64,000 nt of DNA from Oasisia sp. SBJ-2009 (lineage: Eukaryota > Annelida > Polychaeta > Sabellida > Siboglinidae). Shown one piece after another: positions 12,910-56,976 of this stretch. The notes beneath the pieces were generated by a model. That model was given only the letters and a program-made list of their open reading frames with translations, did no database searches and was not told the origin of the DNA. Every line of letters starts with the position of its first letter. Within the stretch, counting starts at the first letter, position 1. Location of the stretch: assembly GCA_964017155.1 (NCBI GenBank), contig OZ024856.1, forward strand, positions 45,902,610-45,966,609, written 5' to 3'. A program made the translations under genes and the position numbers.

Positions 12910-15282
12910 TCAGTTTTCACCTAGGTGACTAACTTCATGTCGTCTAAGATGAGTAGACTGTCTATATGATTTCCCACACGTATCACATGTGTATGGTTTT
13001 TCGCCTGTGTGGATCTTTTCATGGTCTTTCAGATTTCGGTAGTGTGTGAATGATTTATCACATATAACACAGGTGTGCGGTTTTATACCAGTGTGAATAA
13101 ATTCATGTCGCCTGAGGCTATAGACTTGTGTGAACAACTTTCCACAGGTATCACACATGTGCGGTTTTTTATCCGCGTGAATCAAACCGTGTTCTTTAAA
13201 GTCATTCAATTGTTTGAATGACTCCCCGCACACATCACACATGAATAGTTTAGTGCAAGTCAATTCATGTTGTTTTAAGTCAACCAATTCTTTGAATGAC
13301 TTTCCGCAAATCCCACAGATGGACCGTTTCGTGCGTGTGTGAGTCATTTTGTGTTTCTTGAGGTGAATCGACTGCCTGAATGACTTGCCACAAGTATCAC
13401 AATTGTATGGTTTCTCTCCTGTGTGAATTCTTTTGTGGTCTATAAGGTTTGTGGAACGCGAGAACGACATTCCACACGTATCACAGGTGTACGGTTTTAC
13501 ACCTGTGTGGATCTTTTCATGACGTTTACAGGTAGCAACCTGGGTGAACGACATTCCACACACGTCACACATGTATGGTTTCACCCCTGTGTGAACAATT
13601 TTATGGCATTTAAGGTTTCCTAGCTGTGTGTATGACTTTCCGCATACATCACAGATGTACGGTTTGACATCGGCATGAACAAGGATATGTTTCCTAAGGC
13701 CAACCATTTGCGTGAATGACTTTCCACATGTATCACAGATGAACGGTTTTTCATCTGTGTGAGTGATTTCATGTGCTCTGAGGTAACATGACTTTGTGAA
13801 TGACTGTCCACAACTATCACAGGTGTACCTTTCGTCACCTGTGTGAATCTTTTTATGCTCTTTAAATTCCCCCGACTTTACAAATGACTTTCCGCATATA
13901 TCACAGATGTACAGTTTCTCGTGTGTATGTGTGTCCTTGTGTTTCTTAAGGTGATTCACCTGTCTGAATGACTTTCCACAAGTATCACAAATGTACGGTT
14001 TTTCTCCTGTGTGGATCCGTTCGTGGTCTTCGAGGTTTCGGGAGCGTGTGAATGACTTTCCACAGGTATTACAGGTGTGTGGTTTTTCACCTGTGTGAAT
14101 GAGTTCATGACGTCTGAGGGAACAAGCCTGTCGGAACTGCATTCCGCAGGTGACACACATGTGTGGTTTCACACCTGTGTGAATCAATACATGCTGTTTG
14201 AGGACGTGTACGTTTGCGAATGACTTTCCACACGTGGCACAGGTGTGTGGTTTCTCACCGGTGTGTACCACATTGTGGTCTTTTAGGTACCTGAACTTTG
14301 TGAATGACTCCCCACACATCTCACAGGTGTAGAGTCTCTCACACGCACGAGTACCTTTGTGTTTTTTAAGGTGAACCGACTGTCGGAATGACTTTCCACA
14401 CACATCACAAGTGTACGGTTTCTCTCCGGTGTGAATTCTTTCGTGGTCTTCTAGGTTTCTGGAGCGTGTAAATGACTGTCCACACTTATCACACCTGTAC
14501 GGTTTTATACCAGTGTGAATCCTTTCATGTCGTTTGAGGGTACCGGCACACACGAATGTCATTTTACACGTAGGACAGGTGTACGGTTTAACACCTGTGT
14601 GACTTCTCTCGTGTATTTTGAGCCAACTTGAACGCATGAATGACCGTCCACATATTCTACATCTGAATGGTTTCTCACCCATATGATTCAGTTTATGGTT
14701 TAGGTTAGTGAACAAATTCCCCAAATTCAGCTGCCTGAATTCAACACCTTCACCGCAGTTTTCATCTACACACATCTCTGAGACATTCTTGGTAAGTTCG
14801 TCTTTGATCTTATTTAGTACTCCACCCATGTCCTGATGTCTCATCTCATGGTTGTCTCTGGCATACTCATCAAAGTCTGTCGGTTCTTCTTTCACTTTCA
14901 ATTCATTATCATTGTGCATCAGTGTTGGTAGCTGAATTGTGTTTTGAAAATGCACAACATTTCCTTGTTCGTTTAATTGTTCTGGCTCACATGATGCAGT
15001 TTCCACATCTGTGTTGTCGAGACCGTCAACCACCTGTGTTTGTCGACTACACACTGTGTCTTCTTGCAAGGCTCCTTGTGGCTCGTCCTCCACCATTATG
15101 TTATGCCCAGTGTTACAGCCATCTGAACAATGCCTTTCAACACTGGCAGACAGTTCACAAGACGTAGAAGAAATTCTCTCTTGTCTGAGGTCTGGTTCGG
15201 TGAGCCGAGAGTTTTCTTGTGTTCCATTGGAGAATTGTGTGTGGACCTCGACATGGACAACGTGTAAATCTCTCTTGTCCAT
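12910..15282 (-). CDS. C2H2 zinc-finger protein with 21 fingers
   Basis: A single open exon encodes 790 residues. The first ~195 residues are acidic and Gln/Glu/Asp-rich; I see no KRAB, SCAN or BTB motif. They include VKEEPTDFDEY, which resembles a SUMO-acceptor site (VKEE). From about residue 205 to the end run 21 C2H2 units with TGEKP-type linkers, typical units being YTCDVCGKSF and HTCNTCGKSF. Finger 4 ends in HKGTRAC and finger 17 in HELTC, so these two replace the last His by Cys. The pair RNLEDHERIH then HLKKHK recurs at fingers 3-4, 8-9, 15-16 and 20-21, which indicates block duplication. It is probably a nuclear, DNA-binding transcription factor; its target cannot be told. A 3' splice site (TTTTTTAG) lies about 23 bp upstream of the ATG, so the 5' UTR is probably spliced and the whole CDS sits in the last exon. 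Confidence 0.93.
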   Translation of the reverse strand: MDKRDLHVVHVEVHTQFSNGTQENSRLTEPDLRQERISSTSCELSASVERHCSDGCNTGHNIMVEDEPQGALQEDTVCSRQTQVVDGLDNTDVETASCEPEQLNEQGNVVHFQNTIQLPTLMHNDNELKVKEEPTDFDEYARDNHEMRHQDMGGVLNKIKDELTKNVSEMCVDENCGEGVEFRQLNLGNLFTNLNHKLNHMGEKPFRCRICGRSFMRSSWLKIHERSHTGVKPYTCPTCKMTFVCAGTLKRHERIHTGIKPYRCDKCGQSFTRSRNLEDHERIHTGEKPYTCDVCGKSFRQSVHLKKHKGTRACERLYTCEMCGESFTKFRYLKDHNVVHTGEKPHTCATCGKSFANVHVLKQHVLIHTGVKPHMCVTCGMQFRQACSLRRHELIHTGEKPHTCNTCGKSFTRSRNLEDHERIHTGEKPYICDTCGKSFRQVNHLKKHKDTHTHEKLYICDICGKSFVKSGEFKEHKKIHTGDERYTCDSCGQSFTKSCYLRAHEITHTDEKPFICDTCGKSFTQMVGLRKHILVHADVKPYICDVCGKSYTQLGNLKCHKIVHTGVKPYMCDVCGMSFTQVATCKRHEKIHTGVKPYTCDTCGMSFSRSTNLIDHKRIHTGEKPYNCDTCGKSFRQSIHLKKHKMTHTRTKRSICGICGKSFKELVDLKQHELTCTKLFMCDVCGESFKQLNDFKEHGLIHADKKPHMCDTCGKLFTQVYSLRRHEFIHTGIKPHTCVICDKSFTHYRNLKDHEKIHTGEKPYTCDTCGKSYRQSTHLRRHEVSHLGEN

Positions 15283-15708
15283 TTACGTGGATGTGTGGTG
15301 AAACTAAAAAACAGAACACACATAATATAGAACATACATTACATAGTATTGTAATTACCCTTTAAAAATTATATGTTGCCAAGTAACATATATGATTATA
15401 CTTTTACCATCAATGCCATGTCTTTCTTTGACATAGCACCCTCTGTACTGTGCATACATATTACTATCTATAACTTGTCAATTGTATCAGTATTATTTTG
15501 TATTTACAAGTTATTAATTTATTATGACCTTTCTGTAATGTTATTCGACTTGAATTTAAGTGAAATGTATTTTTTTTAATGGCTGATTTGGTTCTTTTAC
15601 ACCCCAGACGGGATTGCATTAATGAGATCTCCTGGACCTAGACTAGGCTAGTCCTAGACCTAGTCCCCAACATTGACAGACATGTGGCATGTTCTTACAC
15701 CAAATACT

Positions 15709-15753
15709 GCATGCCAGCTATGTCCGGGTATTAAACCTGGTATGCTGGCATGC
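15709..15753. repeat. Imperfect hairpin with GCATGCCAGC arms
   Basis: GCATGCCAGC at the left and GCTGGCATGC at the right are perfectly complementary, and the stem extends inward with CCGGG/CCTGG. The loop is about eight bases. It lies in the gene-free stretch between the zinc-finger gene and the tRNA; no function is apparent. Confidence 0.6.
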
Positions 15754-16693
15754 GAGGGGGCATACCAACTACACTCTAGCCTTGTGCTCAATAAGGTTCA
15801 GAACCAAAATTGCAATATCGTACGCCAGATAATGAGATATCATATGGCATGGCCATGGCCTGGGCAGGGGCGATATAACAGTATTTCCAGGACTCTTGTG
15901 TAATTGTAAACGGAATTAGCATAACTGAACGGCTTTACGTGGTAAATGTTGTTAACTTCATTATGTATACATACATTCATACACACTCTTGGTAAGGAAT
16001 CGCTGTACAAACAAATAGACGTGTTCTCTTTGACAGACTCGATGGCCCAGCAAGTAGTCAGGTAGGGGAGAACGGGGCATCATGCACGCCGACAACTATA
16101 CAAGATGTGCATGGCCAGTCGGTGTATGCATGCCTTTTTATGCAGTGATCTTGTGAACAACAGCCATATAAATACTATTAGGCATGAATAGGTCTCGTGC
16201 ACAGATACAGGCATATCTGCACTGTATCTGTAGTACAATGATTCACAGCAGCTTAGAAACATGTAATTGAATCTGCCACTGTATTAGTAAGATTATAATT
16301 CCTTAGACAATCGTAACAATTTATGTAGTTTCACCAACAAATTACTAAACGTTTAGCAACCTATCAACTCTAGTAATCACAACCACATATTTATTTCATC
16401 AATGATAATTATGTAAACAAGCATCAAAGTACCGCCGACGCGACCAAACATTAATGTTGCTGAAATGTATGACGACTGATGACGATGTGACTTGGAACCG
16501 AATCAGCGGCTTCAATGACGCAGACCAGTATTTGTAGCTCTATTTCATTTGAAAACAAACACGCTATAATAAAGCTGAGCGTGAACAATATATAAATGAA
16601 ATAACTCTTTTCGAAATATTAACATACATTGTATGTAAACAAAGATGTTTGGTTTGCCGTATCAAGACATTATAAACCCCTAATATTGTCCTC

Positions 16694-16765
16694 TCCCAGG
16701 TGGTCTAGTGGTTAGGATCCGGCGCTCTCACCGCCGTGGCCGGGGTTCGATTCCCCGTCTGGGAA
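16694..16765 (+). tRNA. tRNA-Glu (anticodon CTC)
   Basis: A 72-nt cloverleaf with no intron. The acceptor stem is TCCCAGG with TCTGGGA plus discriminator A. The A box is TGGTCTAGTGGTTAGG and the B box GGTTCGATTCC. The anticodon arm is CGGCG-CTCTCAC-CGCCG, which puts CTC at positions 34-36 (reads GAG, Glu). A TTTT stretch follows at about 16770, as expected for RNA polymerase III termination. The intact stems argue for a real gene and not for a SINE head. Confidence 0.95.
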
Positions 16766-17496
16766 TCCATTTTACTTTCGTGTATTTAGTAAGTGAAGGG
16801 AATTATTAGCTTTTGTCTAATTTAATAAGATAATTATTCTTAACTATGCTAATAGCATATTAAGCCTTTTTATTACTTATGTTGCCTTAATTCATCAATA
16901 TGACAATTTCAATAACAAATTTGATACCAAAATTAAAGCGTCTAATAAAAAAACTTAATAATAATTATATACATCATATATGTATGTAATATATTATGTA
17001 ATCATGTAATCAGCCACAGCGACCTCTGGCACGTGAGGATGATTAGTCATTTAGATATTAATTTAGATATAATGCTGACATCTAGTGTGGTTTTTTATCT
17101 TACCTGTCCAGGTAACAGATATGTTTGGCGTCTTTTGCATCGACTCATTGTTATTGGTATATAAAACGAAATAAATTACCTACTTACAAAAACAATTAGT
17201 TAGCTAATGAAAGTTAATTAATATACAAAAAGCAATTCAACATTTAATAATGGTAAAATGTAGGCCTACCACGGCTATATTTAATTAGTGTTCTTCAGAT
17301 GCCTCGAACGGTCAAACTGGTTTAAGTAGATTTCTGGGCCTATAAGGCATTACACACATGGGTTCTGATATGTGCAACATCTAATGAACGTCTGATGATA
17401 AGTAAATATTGTCATGGATCCCTTGAGGGTCAACCTCCCCAGAATAAATCTTAAAAACACATGTCATATCATCTGATATATGGGGAATGGTGGTCG

Positions 17497-17675
17497 CCTT
17501 GTCTTTTGGAAGAGACACTAAAAGCCGGTGGTCCCTTCTGTCTGGTGTCTATGCCAGGGGATGTAAAAGATCCCACCCAGGGGGAAAATGTGTAACCTGT
17601 AGTGGACTGACTAATTCTAGAGAAGGACAACTCCAGCGTTAGCCAAAGTTTGGGCTGTTTGGAGGAAACCACTCG
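17497..17675 (+). mobile_element. SINE copy 1 (body only)
   Basis: The body shares long stretches with the copies at 42762, 54518 and 57216: GAAGAGACACTAAAAGCCG, a GTCCCTTCTGTCTGGTGTC-like stretch, ATGTGTAACCTGTAGTGGA and TTTGGGCTGTTTGGAGGAAA. The rest of 15300-16690 and 16770-19285 is AT-rich, with no gene that I can support; part of the latter must be 3' UTR of the next gene. Confidence 0.75.
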
Positions 17676-19019
17676 AGACCTGAGATATGGGTAAGCATGT
17701 CTATCATACTACCAGCACATACCATTACACTGACACAATTTAAATGAACACAAACTAAACGCACTGACAGTGTAAAATAAGGTTTAATTACAATTTAATA
17801 TCAACACATCTACTTTCTCACCAATGTACAATAAACAGTTTTGAAAACCACTCATGCATGACAGCGCCTATAGTGTGTTCAGAGTTTACATGAATAGCAG
17901 CAAATGCCACACCAAACATGCTGTAAAAGGTATTAACACACAGTTTATATATTAATAATATCAGTTCGATTCATAAAATATAAACACGCAGACCATGTGA
18001 ACAGTCATACACAATCAGTCTGTAATTAACAATATAATTATAGTGTTTCCAAAATACTCTACTTACTGCAATGCCCATGAATTCTGGTAATAAATTAAAA
18101 TTAATTGTGTATTATAATTATATTATGTTTAGTACAGCACTGGTTAGTATAACTGATACAAATGCACACATTTACAAGAGTCCTGAAACAGCTTAATTTT
18201 TGCATAATGTAGGTTTATAAAATAGCATAGGTCCAATCTGGCATATTTAAAATCATGAAAAATCATGACATCAAAGATAGACATAAAAATATGATCTGCC
18301 ACATGAATGTTCATGTTTGTCTAATATCAAATTACAAAAATAGTTATTTACAATCTCTTGTGTCAATCTGACAGACCAGCTATCAGTGAAAGAGTGCTCT
18401 AATTGATATGTACATTCCTATATACAAATACCTGTATTATTTTATTTGCAATTCTTTGCATCTGCATGACATGAACATGCCTAGATAGTCATAGAGCAAA
18501 AGCATGATTTTGGATGACCACTATGCATTTCATCAATAACATACAGCATTGTCATAGCTGTGCATTATAATATACCTGAAGGAACAGATAGCAATTGTTC
18601 TATGTATAAAACAGTACACCTTACTGAACATATAAAATAGCTCCTTACTTAGCACAGGCAGTTATTTTAAAACAGATAAAAGCCACATCAGCCACACGTA
18701 AGCAGATACTATACTGCAGTTGATCGGAAAGCAAACATCTTTACGCCTTACAAAATATCAGTTATCAATGAGAGGGTATGGTAAGTCAACAGCATTATCA
18801 GTTTATTGCATTTAATTACCTATGTATGTTTTGGCAGTGATGTGAACCAAAGGATAGCATGGAGTACTGGTTGTCAGTGGCCAAGGCATGTTGTATATGC
18901 ACAAAATTAATACCGCTGGTAAAACACACGACTCATTGTACAGTCTGTGGAACGCTTGAGTCCGAAGGCTGTTTTGCAGGACACACTGCTGCTATTAAAC
19001 AGTTGTTTTGTATAGTCTT

Positions 19020-19260
19020 CAAGTGGTTCAACCCCCTGAATACCACGCCTCTACAAAGAAAGACCAATGTTCCACATGGGTGAACCAACCTCGTGCTGGA
19101 ACTTCACACAAAACACCTGTTCCACATGGCTGAACAAAACCCATACCGATGTTCCACGTGGCTTAATATACCCCCTTGCCAAATAGAACAGCTGTTCCAT
19201 GTGGCTGAACAGAACCACTCTCCAAGCATGACCACTGAAACATGTTCCACTAGACTGATA
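19020..19260. repeat. Short degenerate tandem repeat with TGTTCCAC(A/G)TGGCTGAA units
   Basis: Five diverged copies of a segment around GTTCCACATGGCTGAACA are spaced 40-60 bp apart. They fall just past the stop codon of the minus-strand membrane-protein gene, so probably in its 3' UTR. Confidence 0.6.
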
Positions 19261-19285
19261 TCATCTTCTGCCAACTAAGAAGACG

Positions 19286-50141
<30,856 letters not shown>

Positions 50142-52596
50142 TGTGTCACTGACAGATGGGGTGAATTACATGTCTGGTGGCAGCAGGGCCCCTAATGATC
50201 AATGTCCATCCTAATGGCCAAAATCACCCCCTAATGGCTGAGGTGCATGTCTGAAAAGAAAGAACACATGGTACAGTGATTATATGTTCAGATAACTGTG
50301 ACAGATTTATAGTGTAAATGTTACTAGTAGTAAATGAAACATTAATATTTTTGTAAAACAAAAACTATATGTTGAGGTGAGATTGACACAAAACTGTATG
50401 TGTGATGTGTGGATGTACATGTGTATACTGTATACTGTTTGAGTAAACTAGCCACTGATCTACATTTGTTGCAATCAATCAATCTGCTTCATTCCTCCTC
50501 TGCCAAAGTTCACCAGTTGTTCCACTGGACCACTAAGTGCTGCCTTCACTGGATCCAGGTGAGGCGCAGGTATACAAAGTACCCCAAAATAGCACAACAC
50601 ATGGGTGGGTGGTTCTGTTGTACTATACCTCAGGCAAAATGTCAACAATGGCAGCCCTATTGAATGGAACACAAATTAATTGCAGACACCATGAGCTGAC
50701 AAATAGGGTAATGGCAAACTTTCACCTAGATTTATGGTGTTTATAAACATTCTTCTGCTTATTATTATTATGTCAACATTGCACCAAATCACATGTCCTA
50801 CGTGTGGGTCATATCACATATTGGCAGGGTTGGATAAAGGTTTGAATCAACACAGATTATCCCGTAATGTTGTATGAAACGTTGTTGGCCTGTGAAACGA
50901 TCCTGTACTGGCAAATGACACAGAGAGTAATCAATAGGGAACTCACCGATTCACAGAGACACAGGCATGTCAACAATGTCCAGTGTAAACTGGACTTAGT
51001 GCACCAGTTGGCTCACTGATTCCACACTCCTCAGGCACACTGGCCACTGCCCCATGCTGTGACAGTTCACCAGTATGGTCTACAATGTCAGGACTGTCTG
51101 GGTCAGATATCTTGTGTGGAGCTGTATAATGTTTTCATCTGCTCTCAAAACCTCCTTCTTCAGATATGTGGGTTTACTAGATCTGATCTGCTGCAAGTTT
51201 CTTCATGACACCCACATTACAATTGTTACTGTCCTATTTTAATACAGTAACAGCCCCTATCAGTAACCAGATGATTACATCACTAAATATGTTACAAGTC
51301 CCCTGTATATAGATCAATATGCATGTCCACTGATAGCTAAATACTTAATTACAGAACTGATCAATGGCACTTCTGACAACTGAACAAATAGACATGCTCC
51401 CACACTTGTCAGTTTCAAGGTGACAAGCCCCGAATTCTGTTGAGCACTATGATGCTACACAGTAGGCCTTTACTACAACTGTTCTACTGCTAACTTAACT
51501 AAGTAAATAAAATTACATTTCTGTACTATATTTAATATGAATAAAAGATAAACAATGTTAACTTAATATATAATTTCAGAGTGAAATATCGCAACAAAAG
51601 CTTACGATAAGTGACTTGGAATATAACAGGGCACTCAGCATAGACTGCACAGTATAATATATGAATGTTGATGAAAACACACAAAATAATTCACTGTGAT
51701 GAACATAGTCATTCACACAGCGACTCATAATTTACAAACAGTCATTGTCAGAAAGCTTTATTCAATAAACCTTTGATGTCTAATTAGATTAAACATACCT
51801 GTGCTGTTTCAATAAACATGCTTTACATAAACAAAATACAGGTGACAAGTGTGTTTAAATTTTTATTGTGCATTGCAGCTGAAAATTATCCAAGTAAGTT
51901 GTTAAACCTGTCAGTAATGTAACTGTTTGCTCATTTTAATGTGACAAATTGAGCATTGTTGCATATTTCCAGTGAAGCGGAAATTTTGTACACATGTGAC
52001 CGTATGTTGATTTTATATGTGGGAGTCGTTTCAAGGTATTGTCAAACTGTTTCTTTATAATACACAGCTGTAGTGTTCTCTGTTTAATGGCGCCGATCTC
52101 TTTCATTTATAGGTAACCAGATGGTGAAGATCATTGAACCAAAGGCACCAGAAGCACAGATCTTTATAGAATAATTAACACATCTGTGAACCCAGTGAAT
52201 AGCTAATTTTAGCATTTGAATCAAATCAAGTAATTTTTTTATTTGATTTGAATGCACAGTATGTGACACTAACATTCTGCGTAACAAATAAAGTACTAGA
52301 ACCTTCATTAAAGTCCACAGAATGGACTGTTTATTTGCCAAGTGTTACCTAAATAAACACATTGTCTATGTCAACAGAGACCACAGACTGGTGACTTTGG
52401 CACAGCTGCAAGTAAATACAGCTTCTGCAGAAAATAAACAACTCTTGAAAGTCAAGTGAGAGCAGTGGACACAATTCATTAAATGTTCCACAAAGATAAT
52501 TAAAAACTGTGCATGTAATATGATACAGTGTATATCATACCTATTGTGCGCTACCTTTGAATTATACCTTGTGGATGAGGAAATAAAGTTATATAT

Positions 52597-52623
52597 ATCT
52601 ATATATTATATATATATATTATA

Positions 52624-52664
<41 letters not shown>

Positions 52665-52686
52665 GTATATATATATAATATATATA
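52597..52686. repeat. (TA)n microsatellite with AATATATT interruptions
   Basis: About 90 bp of TA dinucleotides with several phase switches. The region 50660-54500 otherwise contains no gene that I can support. Confidence 0.95.
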
Positions 52687-54517
52687 CTCCTAAAGGCTTG
52701 TGTCAACCGATTATGCATATTGGACCGTGTTATGTAGACTGCTGTTTTATGCAGACCAAAGCTGGTCTACATAAAGTTTCGACGTGTTAGTTCACAGCTA
52801 ACACAATTGAGTTTATCCGGATCGTTCCTAGTGCCTACAGGTGATACGACAGTGAAGTACTGTGCGTAATTATTTTTAAAATGACCAACATCTTAAGTGA
52901 TTTTGAGCATGGTTTTTCCAGCGCCATGCATATTTTTTTATATTGTGTGCCGAGTTATGTGTACCGGGCCAAAGTTCTTATAAATCTATATTTATGGTAT
53001 ATACTGAACGAAGTGTTGGGGTTTCGTGTTCAATGTATGATATGCTTCATACTGGTGCAAAAGGGTGTATTATGTGTAAATTAATAAAACTTGCATTTTG
53101 TCTTTGTTGCAGACCGATTTCATATAATGCCATTTATATAGTCAGTTTATATATAGTTTATATTGCTTTAATTTTGATTGTATTGGCCAAATAAAAGCAC
53201 ATTCTTCTTGAATCCTATGTGAATATTTGTTACCGAAATATTATGATACACTGTTTTGTGTTAAATAAATAAAATTATTGAAAGTGGTCGTTTCTTAAAT
53301 AATTCAGTCCTTTAAAAGTATCCCAGAAACATCAGGTGCTCTTAATGTTTTTCAGTGAATAAATAGTGAGAGGTTGGCTGCAAAACAGGTGAGAGATGAG
53401 ATGTTGAAACCCCTGTAACATCTCTTCATGACCATTTTGTGAAAACAAATGATACCCTATTGTGTAGACATGTAATACTAACTATTGTCCACAATAATGT
53501 CCATAATATAAATAGTCCGGATAATTTGAATCGCCTTCGCCTGTTGTAATGTTTTACTATTGATAGGTCAGTGTCATTCGATTCGGCTTCGCAAATAAAT
53601 GATCATTCTCGCATGAAATATTTCCCTGTCGGCATTGCTGTTTTCCTTATGCACAATACTGTCTAGGTAAAATGTTGTTCTTTGTTGTTATTGAATCGAT
53701 ACATTCTGTGATCAAACATAAATTTACTGTTATTGGGCTTTGACTTAGTTTACATTTCGTTAAGTGTTTTACCCTTTACTAGACTTGTTATTAAGTCAGT
53801 GTATGTGACATATTACTAGAATATGTAAATTACACCTAAAATGTAACATTTTATGTTTTCACAGCACGTACACTACAGCTCCTTGCAAATGGAAACTGAA
53901 ACAAGCAACATGAAAGTAGAGTACAAAGTTCTAACAAAAAAGTTCTGCACATTTTCCCAGTACAGCTGTACTTAGATTAGTTTGCTCTAAAAAAAAAGGG
54001 GGTAACTGGCACCACAGTAACATCACCCCTGACTTCTGCCCCACTTCCATTTCTGCCTCATTATGTGTCACTGGATCTCACTAAATACATGATTAGCCAG
54101 ACACTACGAGTAGATGGCGATTACAAACTTGCAACAGATTTATTTGTCTCAAATTAAAACCAAGCAAACAGGTATTTTGATACTGAATGCACACCACATG
54201 ATTACTGTACATTGTACTGGTGATGGTGACAAACAACCATATATTTCAACTTCTTGGACATGGCATTTACAGTTTTCTACTTTTTACTTTTACATGTAAG
54301 CACCCCTGAATCTACTTCATAGTGATAGGTGTTGAAATAAAATTGATTGATAAAGTTTATCAGCGAATTTGTTACATACATAATGAAATTGATACAGTGC
54401 ATACTTAATTAAAAATCTTTGGTGAAAACTGCAAATTATGATTATGATTCTTCCATTAATGACCACCGGTCAACTTGCTGATCATTATTGATTAATGACA
54501 TTATCCATTGTTGTCAT

Positions 54518-54768
54518 TTGTTATTCAGAGTTGTCCTTATCTAGAATTAGTGAGTCCACTACAGGTTACACATTTTTCTTCCCCTGGCATAGACACCTGA
54601 TAAAAGGGACCACCAGCTTTTAGTGTATCTTCTGAAAGGCACAGGAAAATGTGGGGTGAAAGAAATTGCCTCCTTAGTTTCGAAACAGTGGCAGGTGGGA
54701 TTGAACTCCCCTCAATTGACAGTCTAGCGCTCTACTATAGGACCACAGCACAACTGATTGATTGATTG
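54518..54768 (-). mobile_element. SINE copy 3
   Basis: Reverse orientation relative to 17497. Shares CTAGAATTAGTGAGTCCACT, ACAGGTTACACATTT, CCCCTGGCATAGACACC, GGGACCACCAGCTTTTAGTG and a tRNA-like end (GTGGGATTGAACTCCC ... AGCGCTCTACTATAGGACCA), which reads on the minus strand as an A-box/B-box head. Confidence 0.8.
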
Positions 54769-55306
54769 TGTAAGGCAGAAAACAAGATGACCAATATACA
54801 GCCAATATTACACTTACAGGCTACACATGCTATAAGTGGTCAACATAGATCTTAAGGATCACTCCAGTTTCACACCTGTGTGTGTATGTAGCAGAACTGG
54901 AAAGAAGCCAAGCATAACAGCAGTGTCACTAAGTGGTATATTTACTAAACTCCTAAAGACGCGTAAATCCCACATTGAATGGAGAGTAAAGGTGGTAAAA
55001 CTATTTACAGATTTCCGAATGTTTTCCAGACACGAAAAAGTATCCGTCACTAAACAATGTCGCCACCGCCCACCCATCCCTCCCCACATACAATGTGTGC
55101 ATTATGACTGGCAACTATCATGTTCTCTTACAGATTCCTGCACGGTGAATGTGTATTTTAATTGTGCCTCCTGTCACCCGTGGCCAAGCCCAAGCCGGGC
55201 CAAGTCACGTCGACACCGTGACCAACGTACGGCCAGTAGCAGTGTTGCAACGTCCAGTAACTAACTTCGTCGTAAACACACAATCCGTAAGAATGGTTTC
55301 ACTTAC

Positions 55307-55420
55307 CGTAACCACTCTGAAGATGTGCCTGTGTGTGCAGTGTCTTTCCAGTAACAACACTCAATACAAACACTAAAACACCTTGTCAGTCAAACTTCCT
55401 ATTCCTCGACCTGTCGCCAC
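55307..55420 (-). other. Possible non-coding first exon of the membrane-protein gene
   Basis: A full-consensus donor on the minus strand (GGTTACG followed by GTAAGTGAAA) ends a possible exon at 55307. A good acceptor (CTTTCTTTTCAG) lies near 50252, 110 bp before the start codon. The link is only by consensus. No promoter element was recognised. Confidence 0.3.
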
Positions 55421-56976
55421 TGATGACGACTACTCAAGTTTTTCACGGCTTTATGTCGCAAGGCCCTCTTGTCCAGTGAAGCGAATCTGGGTCATGCACC
55501 GGAACTACTCTCGCTAGGGCAAGGTTTGTTAGTCTTGCCTTTAGCATCACCCTTATTTTCTTCGTTGGTTAAGTAAGGTCACGCATGTATTGCTTACGTG
55601 TGCTTAAACTTAATTGTAGGTTTTACAACGAAGTTGCAAAAGTCTTTGTCAAACTTGTGAACACCCAGTCAACTATTTGGCCCTAAGAATTCACACGGAG
55701 AGTTACTGCCACCTAGCGAGGTATAACTAACTAAAATAACACCCCTGAAAGTTGGCGCGTAAATCCCGCATTTATGTGTGAATAGGGGTAAGGAGGGTAA
55801 ATTAGTTCAACAAGTGCGTTGTCTAGTTGATGCATTCCTATTTAATGTATGATTTTCAGCACACACCTAAAATAGCTCAGAATGAAAGTTAACAGTAATG
55901 CATGGTAATGATGTCAACTGAATTGTTGGGAGAATGATTGCAAGTAACTATGCAAGAAAAATGCCTCAGGCACGTGACATCAACCTTAATTGATTTCTAG
56001 TCGAATTCAATGTTACATACTTTCTTGCAACAGGTAATACACATCCAGTAAGCTGATACGGGCCAACTACAACATATGCTTATAGAGTGAAACCTCGCCA
56101 CTGTGATCAGCATACAGACTTCACAGTATTATTGTTATACACGTGTGGCATTATTTTGTGACATGCTCCATTATGGACAGATGGCTGCAAAGGCAGGTTT
56201 GCTATAAGCCCTATATTTAATATTTACATAAAATGCATGACTTTCATTTTTTCATATCATAGCATGATGATGATGATGCATAATTTACTGACACTGACAC
56301 ATCATTTTAATCAAAGACAAACAAGTGTCCAGTACATTATGTTAGAATTTATTTTTTCCATCCAATTACATGCCCAATGATATATATATATAGAAAGAGC
56401 AGTTTAAATAAAAACGTAGAATACATTACATCACTATTCGCTATGAATACATAAGATAAAATAATTTATGGCCCTATGCTTAAACGAAGAAGATTGTTTG
56501 AACGTACAAGCTGAAGCAAAGTATGTTCTATAAATTAGGTAGAAACATACCATAGAATTATACAATTCCCTTTTACATGATTTACATATATTTCCACAGC
56601 CATATTTAAGATAGAGATGGTCACAAGTGTCATGACGTGGCTATTCTGTTCCAGTAATTACTTGCATTTAACATGTACATTTATGACAATGCAAACATTC
56701 ATTTATAGCACTGCTTAATGTAAAATGCCATGCTTTGAGAAACATATTGCTAATTAACAGTTTCCAGCATTTCCCATATTACTATCTAACATCTATGTAT
56801 ATTTATTCTCTATATTATTTATTATGTTATATGTATATAAATAACACCATGATAGAGTTGTATTGAAGAACGTAGTTTCAAATATACAAAATATAATATT
56901 AGGTCTGGCTTAACTGTGTTATTGCCGATACAACCACAATATACATATTCAATAAGCAACAGAGACACAGGTACAT

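Noticed and set aside
54836..55376. Plus-strand frame of 142 residues with an overlapping second one
   Set aside because: No recognisable domain or splice structure, and it overlaps the possible minus-strand first exon; the composition looks non-coding.
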